Assembly (NCBI GenBank): GCA_963402885.1
Contig: OY727102.1
Span: 3,162,001-3,226,000 of the forward strand
Source of the DNA: Antedon bifida
Taxonomy: Eukaryota > Echinodermata > Crinoidea > Comatulida > Antedonidae
Length of the DNA stretch: 64,000 nucleotides
Direction: 5' to 3'
Every line of letters begins with the position of its first letter. Within the stretch, counting starts at the first letter, position 1. Position numbers and translations under genes: made by a program. Of the stretch, positions 24,759 through 39,700 are shown one piece after another. The notes beneath the pieces are model-generated. The model was not told the DNA's origin, made no database searches, and worked only from the letters and a program-made list of their open reading frames with translations.

Positions 24759-27700
24759 TCAACACTCGTCACTATCTTCTAATTCTTCAGCGGCTAATGT
24801 TAACTCATTCTTCTTCAACATTTCGATAAATGGTTCCAATTTGTGTTTATTTAGGATACCCCTTTGTTCAAGATCCAATATCACAGTCCACTGATTGCTG
24901 CATTGTTTCTTAGAAACCCTCTCTAGGTGGACCAGCGTTGTTACATTGTCTTCTGAAAGTGCGTTACCGAATTTAATCAGTTTTTGTCGATACGGTGAGA
25001 ACGATTTTACCTGATGGTCGGCTTTTTTGTAAGTGTCCTTTAGCAGTTTGTTTACCTCCAGAACACCTTTTTTACCAGTGACATTGATTACGTCGATAAG
25101 AACTTCAAAGTTGGTAGCAGTAAGATAACCGGCGGATTCCATTAACTGAAACACCTCCATTGTGCTTTTAGCCTTCTGTAGATCATTGAAAGGTCTTATC
25201 AGGTCTTTGCACAACATCTTCAGCTTATCAAGTGAACCGTATTCATCATACCAGCGTGACGTTTTTACCAACATTTGCTGAAATTCTGTTTCGAATGATC
25301 CTGTATTATATAAACACATATTTATTAAGTTGTTTATAGGCCGAATTCACTTTTGATATTGACGATGGCTAATTTTTATTATTAAAAAAGTCATTGTAAG
25401 TTACCTGGGCTTTGACTCGATTGTTTAAATGGTTCTGCGTCGGGCCGTTCTGTACCTAAAAAAATATTGTTCCATTCAATATAAGCATTAATATTACATA
25501 AGGTAGACGTACAGTAAAATTCGTTACATAAAAAGCCAAATAATTGTACATTTTTTTTAATAATCACCTGTTAAAAACAGTTTTCTGAAACCTTCAGTAA
25601 CCATTGCGATTTTTCCACATGGAACAGTCGGGTTGTCTAAGCATCGCTGTAGATCATGGAAATGTAGCTTGGAAGATTCACACGCTATGCAGAGTACGGA
25701 CAGTTTGTAGCCGACTGTACACTTGGATTCCAAATGCTTCTGTAGAAAGTCTAAAACCTACGTGATAATATGAATGTTTTTTTTGTTACCGATGTTGTGT
25801 ATCATTTTAGAATTTCTATTTCTCATAGTTCGAAATATGACAAATTATTTTAATTTCACTCTTAAGTCAATTCAGGTCAACATCATGTACATCAATCATA
25901 CATTGAACGATGAGGATTGGCTTGCCTTACCTCTTTGCAAAAAGCTGGTTGTGGTCTATCTATCAGCCTGGTAATACCTCTCTCATCTTTGCTAATTTTA
26001 TCTCTGCGTGTTATTTGAAACTGTTGAAAAACACAATAGTCAATCATCAGGAATTATTGTGGTTATTATTGACGTTTAAAATTTGCTATATTCATAAATT
26101 AGAAAGTTCCTAAAATAGTCGAAAGAAATTATACATAAATAGTTTGTTTTAAATGAATAAATTATGGAATTTTCTATATTATAATTGTGATTTACTAACA
26201 GAAACAAATGGAGAGATAAATAATACTGGACTCCATTACTCTCATAGGTAGGTTTACTTTTGTAACCGTAACGAGGCAATATGTTAAACTGCGGCACATT
26301 CGAGGAGTGCAAAATAACGAGGTATAGTGTTAACACTGTCACTGTCGCTTTGCTAATGATTGCTAATAATATGCCTGGCTGCCAATATGATCAAATGGGA
26401 CTGCTAAGCCTGAGCAATTGTAACATATTACACAATTTAGTTTGTATGTGTGTATTTACCATCATTTGTGTTAATATTATGCACATCTTGCCAATTACAG
26501 GATGAGTAAAATTATATCTTAATTGAGGCTTATCATCATGTAATTTGCAAATGATTGCTGTTTAGTGTGTGTTAGAAACATTATTTGTACGTATGTGCAC
26601 AGATTTTGACTTAGAACTTTGGTGTGGTGATGATAGCCAAACATAAATACGCACCTTCAATGCATTAACTTGTCGTCTTCCTTGCTTGATATCCTCTTTA
26701 TGTTCAACGGCACCAAAACTGACAACGTGATTATCAAATCCAAAATCACTACGATTTTGGTATAATTGAAAATCATCACTTCTCCTCCCTTGAATCTTCG
26801 AGAGGTGTAAGAACTCAACAATCAACATGTGGTAGACGGCGTCAGGAAGAAAGTCCATAGGTTTTGGGGTAGTCAAATAGATCGACACCATGTTACTCGA
26901 ATCTTCCTTTACTTCCAATGCATCGTCTCTAATTTGTATCCGAGAAGGAACCAGGAACACTCGGTCACTGTCATTTTCCTCATCCTATAAAAGAGATTTT
27001 GTTCACTACTTTTTATTAAATTAAAATATGTCTCCCATTGTTTCCCGCCATCTTCGAGGTCAATTGTAAGATAATTTATGTTAAGAAATGTTGTAGAAAT
27101 TGTAAAATGACAGTAAGAATTAGAAGTGTCCATATTGAAACCATTTTTAAATGGCTTTTTACCCAGTGTAAATTCATAAATGGTTAAGAAACAACAAAAG
27201 CTCACCGTCACAGTTTGCGTTTCGAATACAAGTTGAAACATCTTCAATACATCTAAGAAGATATCCAAATAGCTTTCATCTAATTCAATCAGTTTCCGCC
27301 ATAAATGACGTACTAATTCCTCTTCCAGAATTCCCTCGACATTAAATCTTTCCCATAATTGATTTAATCTAGACCACTATAAAAAACAACATACACTACA
27401 AAAATTAATAGATAACTATGAATCATAAAAACACATGTATCAATTGCCTGTAATAGACATACAGTACATACTAGCATTAATTTATTTTATTTTTATCACA
27501 GCTATTATTTTTTGGATTCGTATTTATGCCAAACAATCACTTTATTTATAACAAACTTTTTCAGAAACAGAAGTTAGGCAGTAACAGAGATGTCAAAACA
27601 ATAAAATGCTTTTTAATGTTCGAATTATGATAATTTCATTAGTTTATCTTTCACATCTCATTCTAATCAAGCTGGGCAAGATGTCAACTTACCTTTCCGC

Positions 27701-30700
27701 CGATGCTGTCTGGTATTTTGTCAGTGAAGATTTCTGTCACCATTTCAACCATCGTTTGTAAATTTATTAGCACTACATGCTTTAATTTCTCTTCATTCTT
27801 AGAGTACAGAATATTCCCTGTGTCATTCAGGTAGTCCAGAACCATAGTCAGTTCTGAATCACCAATTTCACATTCATTTGCGATTTTGGTTATCTAGAAG
27901 AAGGAGGTAATAGAACACTTTCAATAAATTATTTTTGATACATAAACTAGGGCGTAAATATTGATTTTCGAACGCGCAGTCAACTAAACAGCCTATACGT
28001 CTCGTGTTGCGCGTTGACCACTGTGTAACAGGAATGAACGGCATATATAGGCCTAAATTGTATTCGCATTTTTTTAGAAGTGAAGGAGACAATTTGTCAC
28101 ACTTCCGGGTCATAAATATAAACAATTTGAATCTTTTTTCAGTGTCACAATAATATTTTCCTTCAAAGTGGTTATTTTTATCAGCAGTAATTACGCCTAC
28201 ATTTTTCCCGATATTAAATTACTAAAATCTTTGATTGAAAGAAAAACATTGCAATTATTTGACTTTAAATTACAATTTACCTCATTTAAGGACAACAACA
28301 GCTTTGTTTTACCAAGTTCTTGTATCTTGGTCTGGAAATCAACCCACTTGATTGGAATCTTTCGTTTCATTTCATTCATGAAAATTCCAATTCTTTTTTT
28401 GAGTTTCTTAATTCCTCTACCAGATTTGCTATCTACCATGTATATCTCAGGATCTACGTGTTTTTCGTACGGTGTGTCTTTGATAGCTTCAAGTATTTCT
28501 TGCCCCATAGCCTTAATCTGTAATATCAAACATAATTAAACATGTATTCACATAGACAGTACAATATATATTATACTATAAGTCCAATATAGTCGATAAG
28601 AGAATACAGTTTCTTCATATTGATGGCACCATTATTAAATGTGTTATTGATAGAAATATTATGTTGTGAATTAAAATTCATTACAGCGTTGATTCTAAAA
28701 ATATATTGCATTCATTGGTGTAAAATGTATTTCTAATCTTAAAATGTATTTCAAACCGGCATTATATTTTGGCGATCTTTTAATAGTATTCTCGTATTCT
28801 TATTATTTTCATTCATCTCTCTTTTAGGGTAGAGAAAGTGAAGGTAAAAAAGCTAATCCTATCAAATCTAAATATACATAACTTATCTTTTAAATAAATG
28901 TTATCAAGCTTACGTCACTTACCTTGGCAATTTTCGCAGCTTTGTTTCTTCCTTTAACTTTGTCTTTGTGAGTAGCGACTAGTATAATGGGCGGTAAAAC
29001 TACACCGTTTAAGCTTCTCTCTATGCTAGGCGTACCATATCGCACCACGGCGTATTCATAAATGGACCTTATCCAGAAAACAGTCATTCCCAAATTCGTC
29101 ATTCCCAAAAATCCCTGAAAACAATAAATAACTGTACAATAGCTATAATTTACAGGCACAAGACATTCTAAACAGCCAGTCATATATTACCGCAAATTAA
29201 TTTATAATTACTTTTCAAACGGTAAGAAGAGGAAACTTCGGCTTGTTAAGCTAATGTCAACCGACTAACTGGGGCACAATGGCTTGGAGTAACAACTTTC
29301 CCTTATAATTCAAAAGAAAACAAATCATAATATATAAATTTACACAATCTGTTGGAGCTTTCTTCTTGTTTGTACTTTGATTTACATCCCTTATTTTTAC
29401 CATCTCATGGAGTCCATCTACTGCACTGAACACTACAATGTACGTAACGCCTCCTGTCAGGAACAACTAAACGGAATAAAGTGTACTGTAATAAAGTAAT
29501 TGAACGGAAAACCACACAAATAACACTGATACCTCCTGCTTCTACCTTCGACCTAAACTTGTTATCTATATGCCTAAAAGATAAATCATACAAAAGATTA
29601 AATATTGTTAAAACTTTGACCATGTATTGTATGCTACTCACTCGGTGTGTTATATAATATGTCATCTGCCCTGCATAATCCCAAATGCTACTAATATTCT
29701 GAGGTTTAGTAGTTTGGCTTGATGTCTGCTGCTTGTCTCCGGATGCCCAAAATTTTAATTTACCAAGCACACCAACTGTCCCACTAGTGTTTGCCGTAGT
29801 GTCACGTTTGTCACTGATTTTTTTAACAAGTAATTTGTGAAATTTTTCAGATTGTTTTGCCAGTGTATTTCCTCTGTCATCTAAAGCAAATACATTATTA
29901 TTTGTTTATTTCTATTTTATAATTCAAAATACAAACAAATAGTTGTTCCAATACATGATAATTCTAATCATAATAAAAATACAAAACAGACAATAATAAT
30001 TATACCCTTTTCATCTAGATTCAATTCCTTTGTATCTTCTTTTAAAACATCCTACAAATAATAAAAAAATAAGTTAAAATTTCGTCAAATTCTTCAACAA
30101 ATAATACTCTACTAATTTGTAGTAGAAGAAAAAAGTACCATAACTTCAGCCGGTTTCTCTATCTGATCAGATTCAATGGATGATGTGTTAGTTTGTCTCT
30201 GTAGTAATTGTTTTGCCACATATTCTGTCACTGCTTCTTCTCGTATCTCATTCGATAATTGAATTACTATAAAATACATAATAACGTTACATTACAACAA
30301 CGTAATATCAAGGAAACAAACAGGTTTATAATACCAATCTACGGCCGGTTAGCCAATTAAATCCCTTGTTTTACTCGAACTTTTCCACTTCATTGATGTT
30401 TATTCAAGCTTGGTATATATTGGTATTTTATATATGGTATTTTACCATCATCATTACATTCTTCCAGGTGGTAATCGGTATATATTTGTTTTTGTTCAAT
30501 CAATTCCTCACACTGAAGGAGATGTGACTACCGAAATATGTATGTGTTTTGTATGTATACAGTATATGTTAAAGCTACCAATACATTCTGATAATGGTCA
30601 ACATAAACATTGTTGCGATCTTCCATCGATGCAATAGGTCATGCTATAGTAGTAATGAGAAATATTTTTGGACAAATCTGTCTCATTAGTTCTAGTTCCC

Positions 30701-33700
30701 AATAAAGAACTAATTTTGAAGAAAAAAAAACCAACCAAGAAGCTTTTGTTTTACAATAACACTATACTTTTTCAATACCGTCAATATTGTGTTCCTGCCA
30801 CTTTTGGTAATCGTCTCCTGATGCTTCAACCAGTGTGTTTGCGACAACTATTCCGTCGGTAGACTGTTCCTTGGGATCGAATCTAAACAATAATAAACAT
30901 AATATAATGTTTACGTAATTATTATTGAAATTAACTGTGTCGAAGCATGTTGTCCGTGTGCTTTACTAGGCAAAGCTTCATCAAACTGCTGTTTTGAGAC
31001 GTTTTTGGACATTTCTACACTATGAAACATGAACTTTAAGTATAGGATTCCTCAAGTTGTCTTCACTAAAATTGACGACCACCAACAATGTGTACATTAT
31101 AATAATACAACATTGGGAATATTGTGTTAATCTTCTGTTAGATCTTGGATTAAAATTCGCCGACAGTTCTATACGCAATAGAATAATTCAGTAGAATAAT
31201 CTACATATTATCATAAACAAACATACCTTTTTCCAAGAATAGCTTTCACGCAACTTGTTTTGCCAGCTCCTTCTTTCCCAAGGAACATACTTCTTGAATT
31301 GACTATTGTAACTGTACCATTTTGTAGAGCCTCTTTGAAAACTGCAGTTGCTTCCTTACCTCTAGCAATTACTTCAGCTGGAATTGAAAACTCTAAGACA
31401 CAAATATTTGGATAATAAATTAATGGTGCCATGTATTTATATTATCAAAGAAAAAGATCATTTTTTCCGAAAATAACAAACTGTTATATTAAATTAATTG
31501 TTCAGACTGTAAGCATTTGGACCAGTGGTATGATTACTATGTAAGAAGCAATTGTATATCAAATGTTTAATTTATTAGGATGCGTCTTTAAATCATGTTA
31601 AAGCTTAGAATCAAACATAGAATAATCAGTAATAAATAAATGCCTCAAGCACGTCATTATACTATCCATATCATCACTAACAACTTATCTTGTTGTTTGC
31701 TATGATTCAATGACTGTAGTTATTTAGTGTCGTTTTTGGATCCAGATTTTTTAATTGTATAGAACTTTTCAAGTTTAAAAACGTTTTAATTCTTATTTTT
31801 TCCAGCAAAATGGCACAATACCACATTGATAAACCAGCTTATCTTGAAGTTTTCATGATTCAGTAAACGTTTCAACAGGATTTGAATTACCATCGGTTTA
31901 ATAGGTAATAACAAACCTATCATGGACAGTTACGCTTGTTTTTCTCTTTTGTGGGAGCAGCCCACTTTTATTGCAATGATAAACAATACGATAAAGGTTA
32001 TATCTGTCTATCTATCTATCTATCTATCTATCTATGAATATTTAAGTGATATTACACAGTCTGAGGTTAAAAGATAATAGAAAATATTTTGATATTTTGT
32101 TGAAATCTAAATATGATAAAACAAATAAGTATACAGAGAAAATTTATATTACAGAGTTAAAACGATATAAACATTGATATTCGATATTAAAAATTGAGAT
32201 TCGGTAAAATAATGATAAAATGGATTGCATTATAAGATTATGCTTTGTTTGTTACGTTTCATTGAACCTCATGTATTCACACACCTACTTTATATTTTCC
32301 AACAATACCGTAAATTAACAATACATAACAATGTCAGGTGTAAAAAATCTACTTGCCTTCCATAAATTGTATGAGCTCTCCTTTCTTTTCATTTTTAGTT
32401 TTTTCATCATACTTTGAACACTTATTTTCATTATACAGATCAATCGGTGTTTTGTTACCCTAAACAAATAATAAATGCAAACATGTTTACAAAACTATTT
32501 CGTAATCAATTAAAGTAATCAATCAAGTAAAATAAATTATTCGTTATAGGGCTAGCCTACTTATAATAGTTAAAACACCAAATAGTGTTAATTAATAGCA
32601 TACAGTAATACTTATAAATATAAGACCGATTCAATTTAATAGGAATACACAGTTTGGTTTCTGCAAATTATGTAAGCCTAACAATCATAAAGTAGAAAAT
32701 ACAGACCACTTTTTATATTAATGTGCAAAACGTGCTACTATGACAGACTTACATTTTAATTCACGTATATGGTCTTGTATATTTTGGGTATGATCATTTT
32801 TGGACATTTTTTCTAATGGTACTATTGAAAAGCAACATTATGTACTACTTGATGACCTTTTAATATTATTTCCTTGTAAACAATACTTAACTACTGCATA
32901 GAGGTATAGAAATACTATACTAAGAGTGACCGCCCATCACGTAAATTAATAACTTTAAGTATTATTTATTTATTTTATCTACATTATTAATAAATACTTT
33001 TTCTAATAGTTTCAATATTTGATAGTCTTGAAAAATTATCTACATTGATTTAAGTATTTTGTGGCTGCAATACTAAATTTATTTATTTAAATTTACCTAC
33101 TGATCGTTTTTATTAATTTTTTAATTGTTATGTAATTTATTTTTGTAACTGCATTGTTAATGTTAGAACGCACCGTTGCATAAGCGTATGCCTCTGATCC
33201 AAAAACGTAGTGTTCGAATAAAGTTTGACTGAAACCATTATTTTTAATAATCGGATGTTAATGCTAACGGAGAAACAGGTTATATTCAATCACTGTGTAA
33301 TTTTATTTTAAATCTTTCTATCTGTGAATCTCACGTTAATGACTTTCATCCTCATCATACTGTAGCTTCTGTACTCAAATTGAAGTCTAGCTACTGTTTT
33401 ATCACAACATTTATACAACATTTAAATTATGCAATCTACTGTAATCATTAAATAAAAAAAAAAATCATTAATTTATTATAATTCTATAATATTGATGATT
33501 ACATAGTGTGTTCTAATTGAACACGATGCTCCATACGTCATCAGGCAGATGGCAGTATCATGATGTTGCTTGTAAGTTAAATGCCGTACATCGAGACAAC
33601 TATGCAATGGTGTGTAGCCAGTCTGTAATTAAATAGCAAAATAGTAAGTTAATCAATGTCAATAACGTGTTCTATAACTATTCACAAGAAAACATACCCC

Positions 33701-36700
33701 TATAATTTTAATATTTTCGGCACTAGTTCTCTATTGTACGTACGGGCAGAGATTAATCTGATAAATTGGTGTTGTACAGTGGATTGTGGAACAGTTAGGG
33801 ATCAATAACACTCTTATAAGGGTTGAGAGTAGATGGAAGAGAGGAAGGCGTACATGAAAACGATTGCATTTTTATTTAATCCTAATTGCCTAAAGGTCAA
33901 TTTACACTAGAACGATGACGATCGTCGATAAAAAGATAAACATAAACAAAAGAAATTAGAAGAATTTTCATTCTGTATATAAAATAACCATTTATGCTGT
34001 CTTTGATGAAAATAATATTGCTCATGTCCAATCAAATGACGTCATAATTAGTAAGAGCAATAATATCGTACCGATACAACGATGTTTTTGTTTTTATTGA
34101 TCATGACGTCATTTGATCAATAATAAATGGTTATTTTATAGTTTTAAAATGAAGGCTCTTTTTTTTTATTTTATGTAAAACAGGCTATGTTTTTCTTATA
34201 TCGTCGATCGTTATCGTCCCACAGTAGTGTGTAATCAGCCTTTAAACTACATACAATAATAGGCAATCTGATTTACATTATTACGTTGGTTTGCTTATAG
34301 AAATGCATTTACATAGAACATATGTTTGTGACCATGACATTAACACATTATCTTATCTTATATAACCATATAGCATTTAACGTGGATCGTCTACCTTTTA
34401 AATGTATTTTAAAGCAAGTTGTTTTATTAATGTGTACTCTACTCACCTCTCCTACTGTATTCACGTGTTGTCTGTTTCGTTCTAAAACATGTTTCAATGC
34501 GATCGAGTACCCACTGCGTGATAAGCAATGAACAATAGTAGGAAACAACTGTGAACAAACAACAAAACTACATAAAACAATCGTCTCATATAAAATAACA
34601 TAACGTATAATAATACTCAACATATTTGTTTTAATTAACTGTCTTCAGGTCTGTGCACTGTAGATAGGAAGGACAGAATTTTTACTGTTTCTGAAGTTCA
34701 ACCTACACTGGGAAAGAGTATGTACTTCTTTTCCATTAATAAAAGACCCAACAACGAAGGGAACTAAACATATATGATTTGCAAGATTAAGGAGGATGTC
34801 CAAGATCAAGGTAAATCAATGTATACGCAATAGTTGTGTACTTTTCTATATGATTGTCCTTACAAAAGATGACGAGTTGGTGTATTCCAGGCAAACATCT
34901 GATGCTTGAGCTATCAGCTGAATTACTAAGTTTTCTGGAATACCATACAACACACCTCTCATTAATAACGTTTCATCCTCCTAACAAGAAAAAACATACA
35001 TAGTATTACATTAAAGTGACTCATTGCGTATAAGGATTATGTACAGGTTTTAATTTGTTTTGAAGAGAGACATTAAAAATAAATAATTATGCATAAAATA
35101 TATACTATCATCATTATTGAATTATGAATATCCTTTGAATTATAATTTTCTTTTTCCTTATTCTTAAATATTTCATTCAGAAAAAAGCGTACTGTTGTGA
35201 ATAAAAATTGATTTATATTTGATATTATATGTTGATGTTGATAATACATATTATTATTGTATGGAAAATAACAGTTTATTATATCTCAACTGACGATTAT
35301 AGTATGTATTACTATTTCAGTACAGCTATTAATTACTGCTTCGTTCCCACGCGTAACCTAGCCTACGCGTGGGGCATTGTTTTATGATCGCCAAACCCAC
35401 GAAGTATTGTCTTTTGATCGCGATCCCACGCGCTTCCACGAAGTATTTTTTTTTATCGCATTGTCACGCGTTCCGATCCTACGCGTTCCCATGCGATACG
35501 ACGACGGGAAGGTATTGTTTTTGGATCGCGATAATACGATCGGCTTTGTTTTGCTATGCCTACGATGGAAGGTCTTGAATATACACCATTATTACCAGCT
35601 ATCAAAAGAGAATAATGCCAATATAATAACCCACCTTGGATCGACGAATTTTACACCTACAGCTAAGCCCGAGTAGGCCTGCCTTCCCTAGCTACTACAG
35701 GCCTTGTTGGCTAGGCCCAGAGCCTATAGCGATTGTTAATATTTAAAATATTGATAAAAATGCTTCGTTTCATTTCGTCGTACGAGAGTTTGTCTAGAAA
35801 AATTGATTTAAAACAATATCTCCCAAAATAATACTACGATTGCGTAAAAAGTAATTATAAATATGACTCTATACGAAGGAATCAGCCAACACCGCTAAAA
35901 TAATAATATATTCTTTGAATAAAATCAAATAACCTATGACCCACATTAAAGAGTGCACCAACTGGTACGGTAGCGAAAAAAAAAAAACACGCGAAACATC
36001 GGTGGTCGAGCGAATTTCATTATCACATGTGATAAAAACAACGCAAATCAAACATGTTGATACAAAAAGTTGGCCGTGGCCTACTTCACTGAGGTTCACC
36101 GGCCGCACGAGTGCCGTTAGGCAGGCCCGTAACCAGGGGGGGGGGGGGGGGGGGCGATTCGGCCCTGGGACGATTCGGCCCGGGACTATTCGGCCCTGAG
36201 ACGATTCGGCACACTTACATTTATCGGCTTTGATATGCATTTATAAGCATAAAATAAGCTTTTTTCCCCAAACTTTATTTTCAGAGAGACTATGGGGTAG
36301 CACTACTAGGGATAAAGATGCAATAAAGCAAACATTTTGAAAACATTGTCGAAAATAATCATTTTTTAGTCACGCGCGCGATGTAAATAAGTTACGCCCT
36401 CTGTTGGCCGCTTGGCGAATGCACGAAATAAACAACGTTTTCGAAGTAATAAATTGAATATAAAATTACGTTTTTTTAGTAATTTATTATATACATTATA
36501 TCAACTTTGTCAATATCAATAAAATACGGATTGTTAAACACCTTTAAAAACTTGATAAATAAAAAAAAAATGAATATGAATTTGGTCTAAAGTGAGACGT
36601 TTCGGCCCACAAAGTGGGATGGATGTTTCGGCCCAAAAGTGGGCCGAATCGTCCCACCAAAAGTGGGCCGAATAGTCCCGGGCCGAATCGTCTCAGGGCC

Positions 36701-39700
36701 GAATCGTCCCTGAACCGGGGGGTTCGGGATGGTAACGGGACGATTCGGCCCTGAGACGATTCGGCCCGGGACGATTCGGCCCGGGACTATTCGGCCCGGG
36801 ACGATTCGGCCCTGAGACGATTCGGCACACTTACATTTATCGGCTTTGATATGCATTTATAAGCATAAAATAAGCTTTTTTCCCCAAACTTTATTTTCAG
36901 AGAGACTATGGGGTAGCACTACTAGGGATAAAGATGCAATAAAGCAAACATTTTGAAAACATTGTCGAAAATAATCATTTTTTAGTTACGCGCGCGATGT
37001 AAATAAGTTACGCCCTCTGTTGGCCGCTTGGCGAATGCACGAAATAAACAAGGTTTTCGAAGTAATAAATTGAATATAAAATTACGTTTTTTTAGTAATT
37101 TATTATATACATTATATCAACTTTGTCAATATCAATAAAATACGGATTGTTAAACACCTTTAAAAACTTGATAAATAAAAAAAAAATGAATATGAATTTG
37201 GTCTAAAGTGAGACGTTTCGGCCCACAAAGTGGGATGTTTCGGCCCAAAAGTGGGCCGAATCGTCCCACCAAAAGTGGGGCGAATAGTCCCGGGCCGAAT
37301 CGTCTCAGGGCCGAATCGTCCCTGAACCTTCGGGGATCGTACGACCTAGAATTGGACGACCCATAACACGAAACCGACGACCCCTACAGCCTAGCCTAGC
37401 CTAGGCCTAAGTGTGGTATAACATCCCGAAGCCGAACATAGCCAAATATCTTTAAACCATACCTTATATAATACTCGCAAGCAAGCAATTGATTGAAAAA
37501 ATACAGAAATATCGCCATTTGATACTGAATGTGTCGACACGAACAAACGAACAGATATGGAACGCCAAGAGTGCATCATTAAAACTGCATTCGACTCGAT
37601 TAGCACACGAAATATCATAAACATGGCAAACCAGGTCAAAACGGCCCCTTTTTCAGGGGCGGGTAAGGTTTGCTCAGTGGAGTGGTCATCGTTAACCCAA
37701 ATAATCAAATCAAATCACCTTACCCGCCGCTGAAAAAGGGGCCGTTTACAGGTAATATAGGCCAAGTAATTATACTGCATGGCATGCTAGATTGGTACTC
37801 TGTACGAATTTAATAGCGTATAGCGGATGTGTGGTACTTCGTTGATTTTTTTTTTCTGGGCCTATAGCTAGCTAAGCTAAATAAAAAAATATCGGGCGTA
37901 ACTGCTGTATTTTCAATCATTGTAACAACACATAACAATAGACGCGTGGCAAAACAATGCCTCTCGTAGGATCGCGATCAAAAAACAATGCAGTTCGTAG
38001 GATCGTGATCAAAAACAATTATACCTCGTAGCCACGCGTGGCCACGAAGCTGGGGCGTGGGTTACGTTGCAGTAATTTTTAGCTGTACTGATACATCAAT
38101 ATAAATCAAATTTCATTAGAGTTTAATTTTAATTCACGGAATTTAGACAAAAAGTGTCATTATTTAACGTTCTACATGTATGGTCAGCAGAGACAGGCCT
38201 GCCATACGATTTATATACAAAACATTAAGGTTGAATCCAAACAAGGCAATCTTGATAGCTTTGTTGTTCCAAATAACATACATGTTTCATTTGTATAAAT
38301 TAAAACATTTTTTAAGGCTAATCATTTGATATAAAACAACAACCTACAGTGTTTGACATAGTATTTACAAGGTGTGGTTCGGATGCACACAGTCGTTCAA
38401 CTTCTGGCCATTTCTGTGAAACAATAGCTTGCCACAATTTGTTCCTGTTAAATAACGTGTAAAAAAAACATAAAGCTTGTCAGAAAAGAATGAATATGAA
38501 GGTGAGGTGATCATTGAGCACTTGTTGGTTTTATTATTATTGTTATTATCGTATAGAGTATATATTCTATGGCACCAATCAGCACCATTAGCATATACTG
38601 TATGCATCAGGTAATAGGATTGCATATATCAATATTTTGCGGTCATATTTAACGTATGTGCATGTTTTTTTTTAAATTGAAGATCAATAAAATTATAAAA
38701 ATGATCACCTATAATTCGTCAAAGTGACGAATTAAATTCTAGTTATTATTGTTATTATCAATGAAAGGATAACATAGCTCGAGCGAGTGAGTGGCCGAGC
38801 GGTTAAGACAGTGGAACCGTAACACGTACGTCCATAACATCGGCAAGGTTTCGAGTCTCACTCGCTCCATGGTTCTGGTGGTAGAAAAAGTCATCTCGGA
38901 TAAGGACTATAACGTAGGTCCAGTGTACACATCTGGCTCATGTGCACTTAATGAACCTAGTACATCTTTCGAGACGAGTGGGGGTTTCCTCGGTGTACTA
39001 GTTCACACACAGCCACTGTCACAAACTCATCATAATACACTGGGCCCTCTTGGAGAACAGTCTTAGACTGAAGAGGCAACCCAGTATAAAGAATAAATAA
39101 ATAAATAAAGATCATACATATAGATGATAATAATGGAAGGCAAACATGAAGCTTGTGATGTGAACAATGAAAGGTGAACATATAGAACATAATAAAAGAT
39201 GGACAATGAAATGTGGTCATAGTGCAAGTTGAACACAATGAAAGGTGATCATAATGAAAGGTGGTCATAATGAATGGTGATCATAATGAAAGGTGATCAA
39301 AATGAAAGGTGGTCATAATGAATGGTGATCATAATGAAAGGTGGTCATAATGAATGGTGATCATAATGAAAGGTGATCAAAATGAAAGGTGATCAATGAA
39401 AGGTGGTCATAATGAATGGTGATCATAATGAAAGGTGATCATAATGAAAGGTGGTCATAATGAAAGGTGATCATAATGAAAGGTGATCAAAATGAAAGGT
39501 GATCAATGAAAGGTGGTCATAATGAATGGTGATCATAATGAAAGGTAATCATAGTGAAAGGTCATCATAATGAAGGTGGTCATAATAAAATGTAATCATA
39601 ATGAATGGTGATCATAATGAAAGGTAATCATAATGAAAGGTCATCGTAATGAAGGTGGTCATAATAAAATGTAATCATAATGAAAGGTGAACATAATGAA

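Larger units (their letters stand above)
35318..38090. mobile_element. CAGTACAGCT inverted-repeat element with nested insertions, gene 2 intron 2
   Basis: Left end CAGTACAGCTATTAATTACT and right end AGTAATTTTTAGCTGTACTG are inverted copies. Subterminal regions contain ATCGCGATC and CCACGCGT words in opposite orientation at the two ends. Total 2773 bp, including a tandem foldback pair (36136-37330) and a 110-bp hairpin (37638-37747). I see no transposase. Confidence 0.6.

Noticed and set aside
35869..36240. Open frames with GRIVPGRIVPG-type repeats (also 36587-36856)
   Set aside because: They translate the 15-bp arm repeats of the foldback elements.
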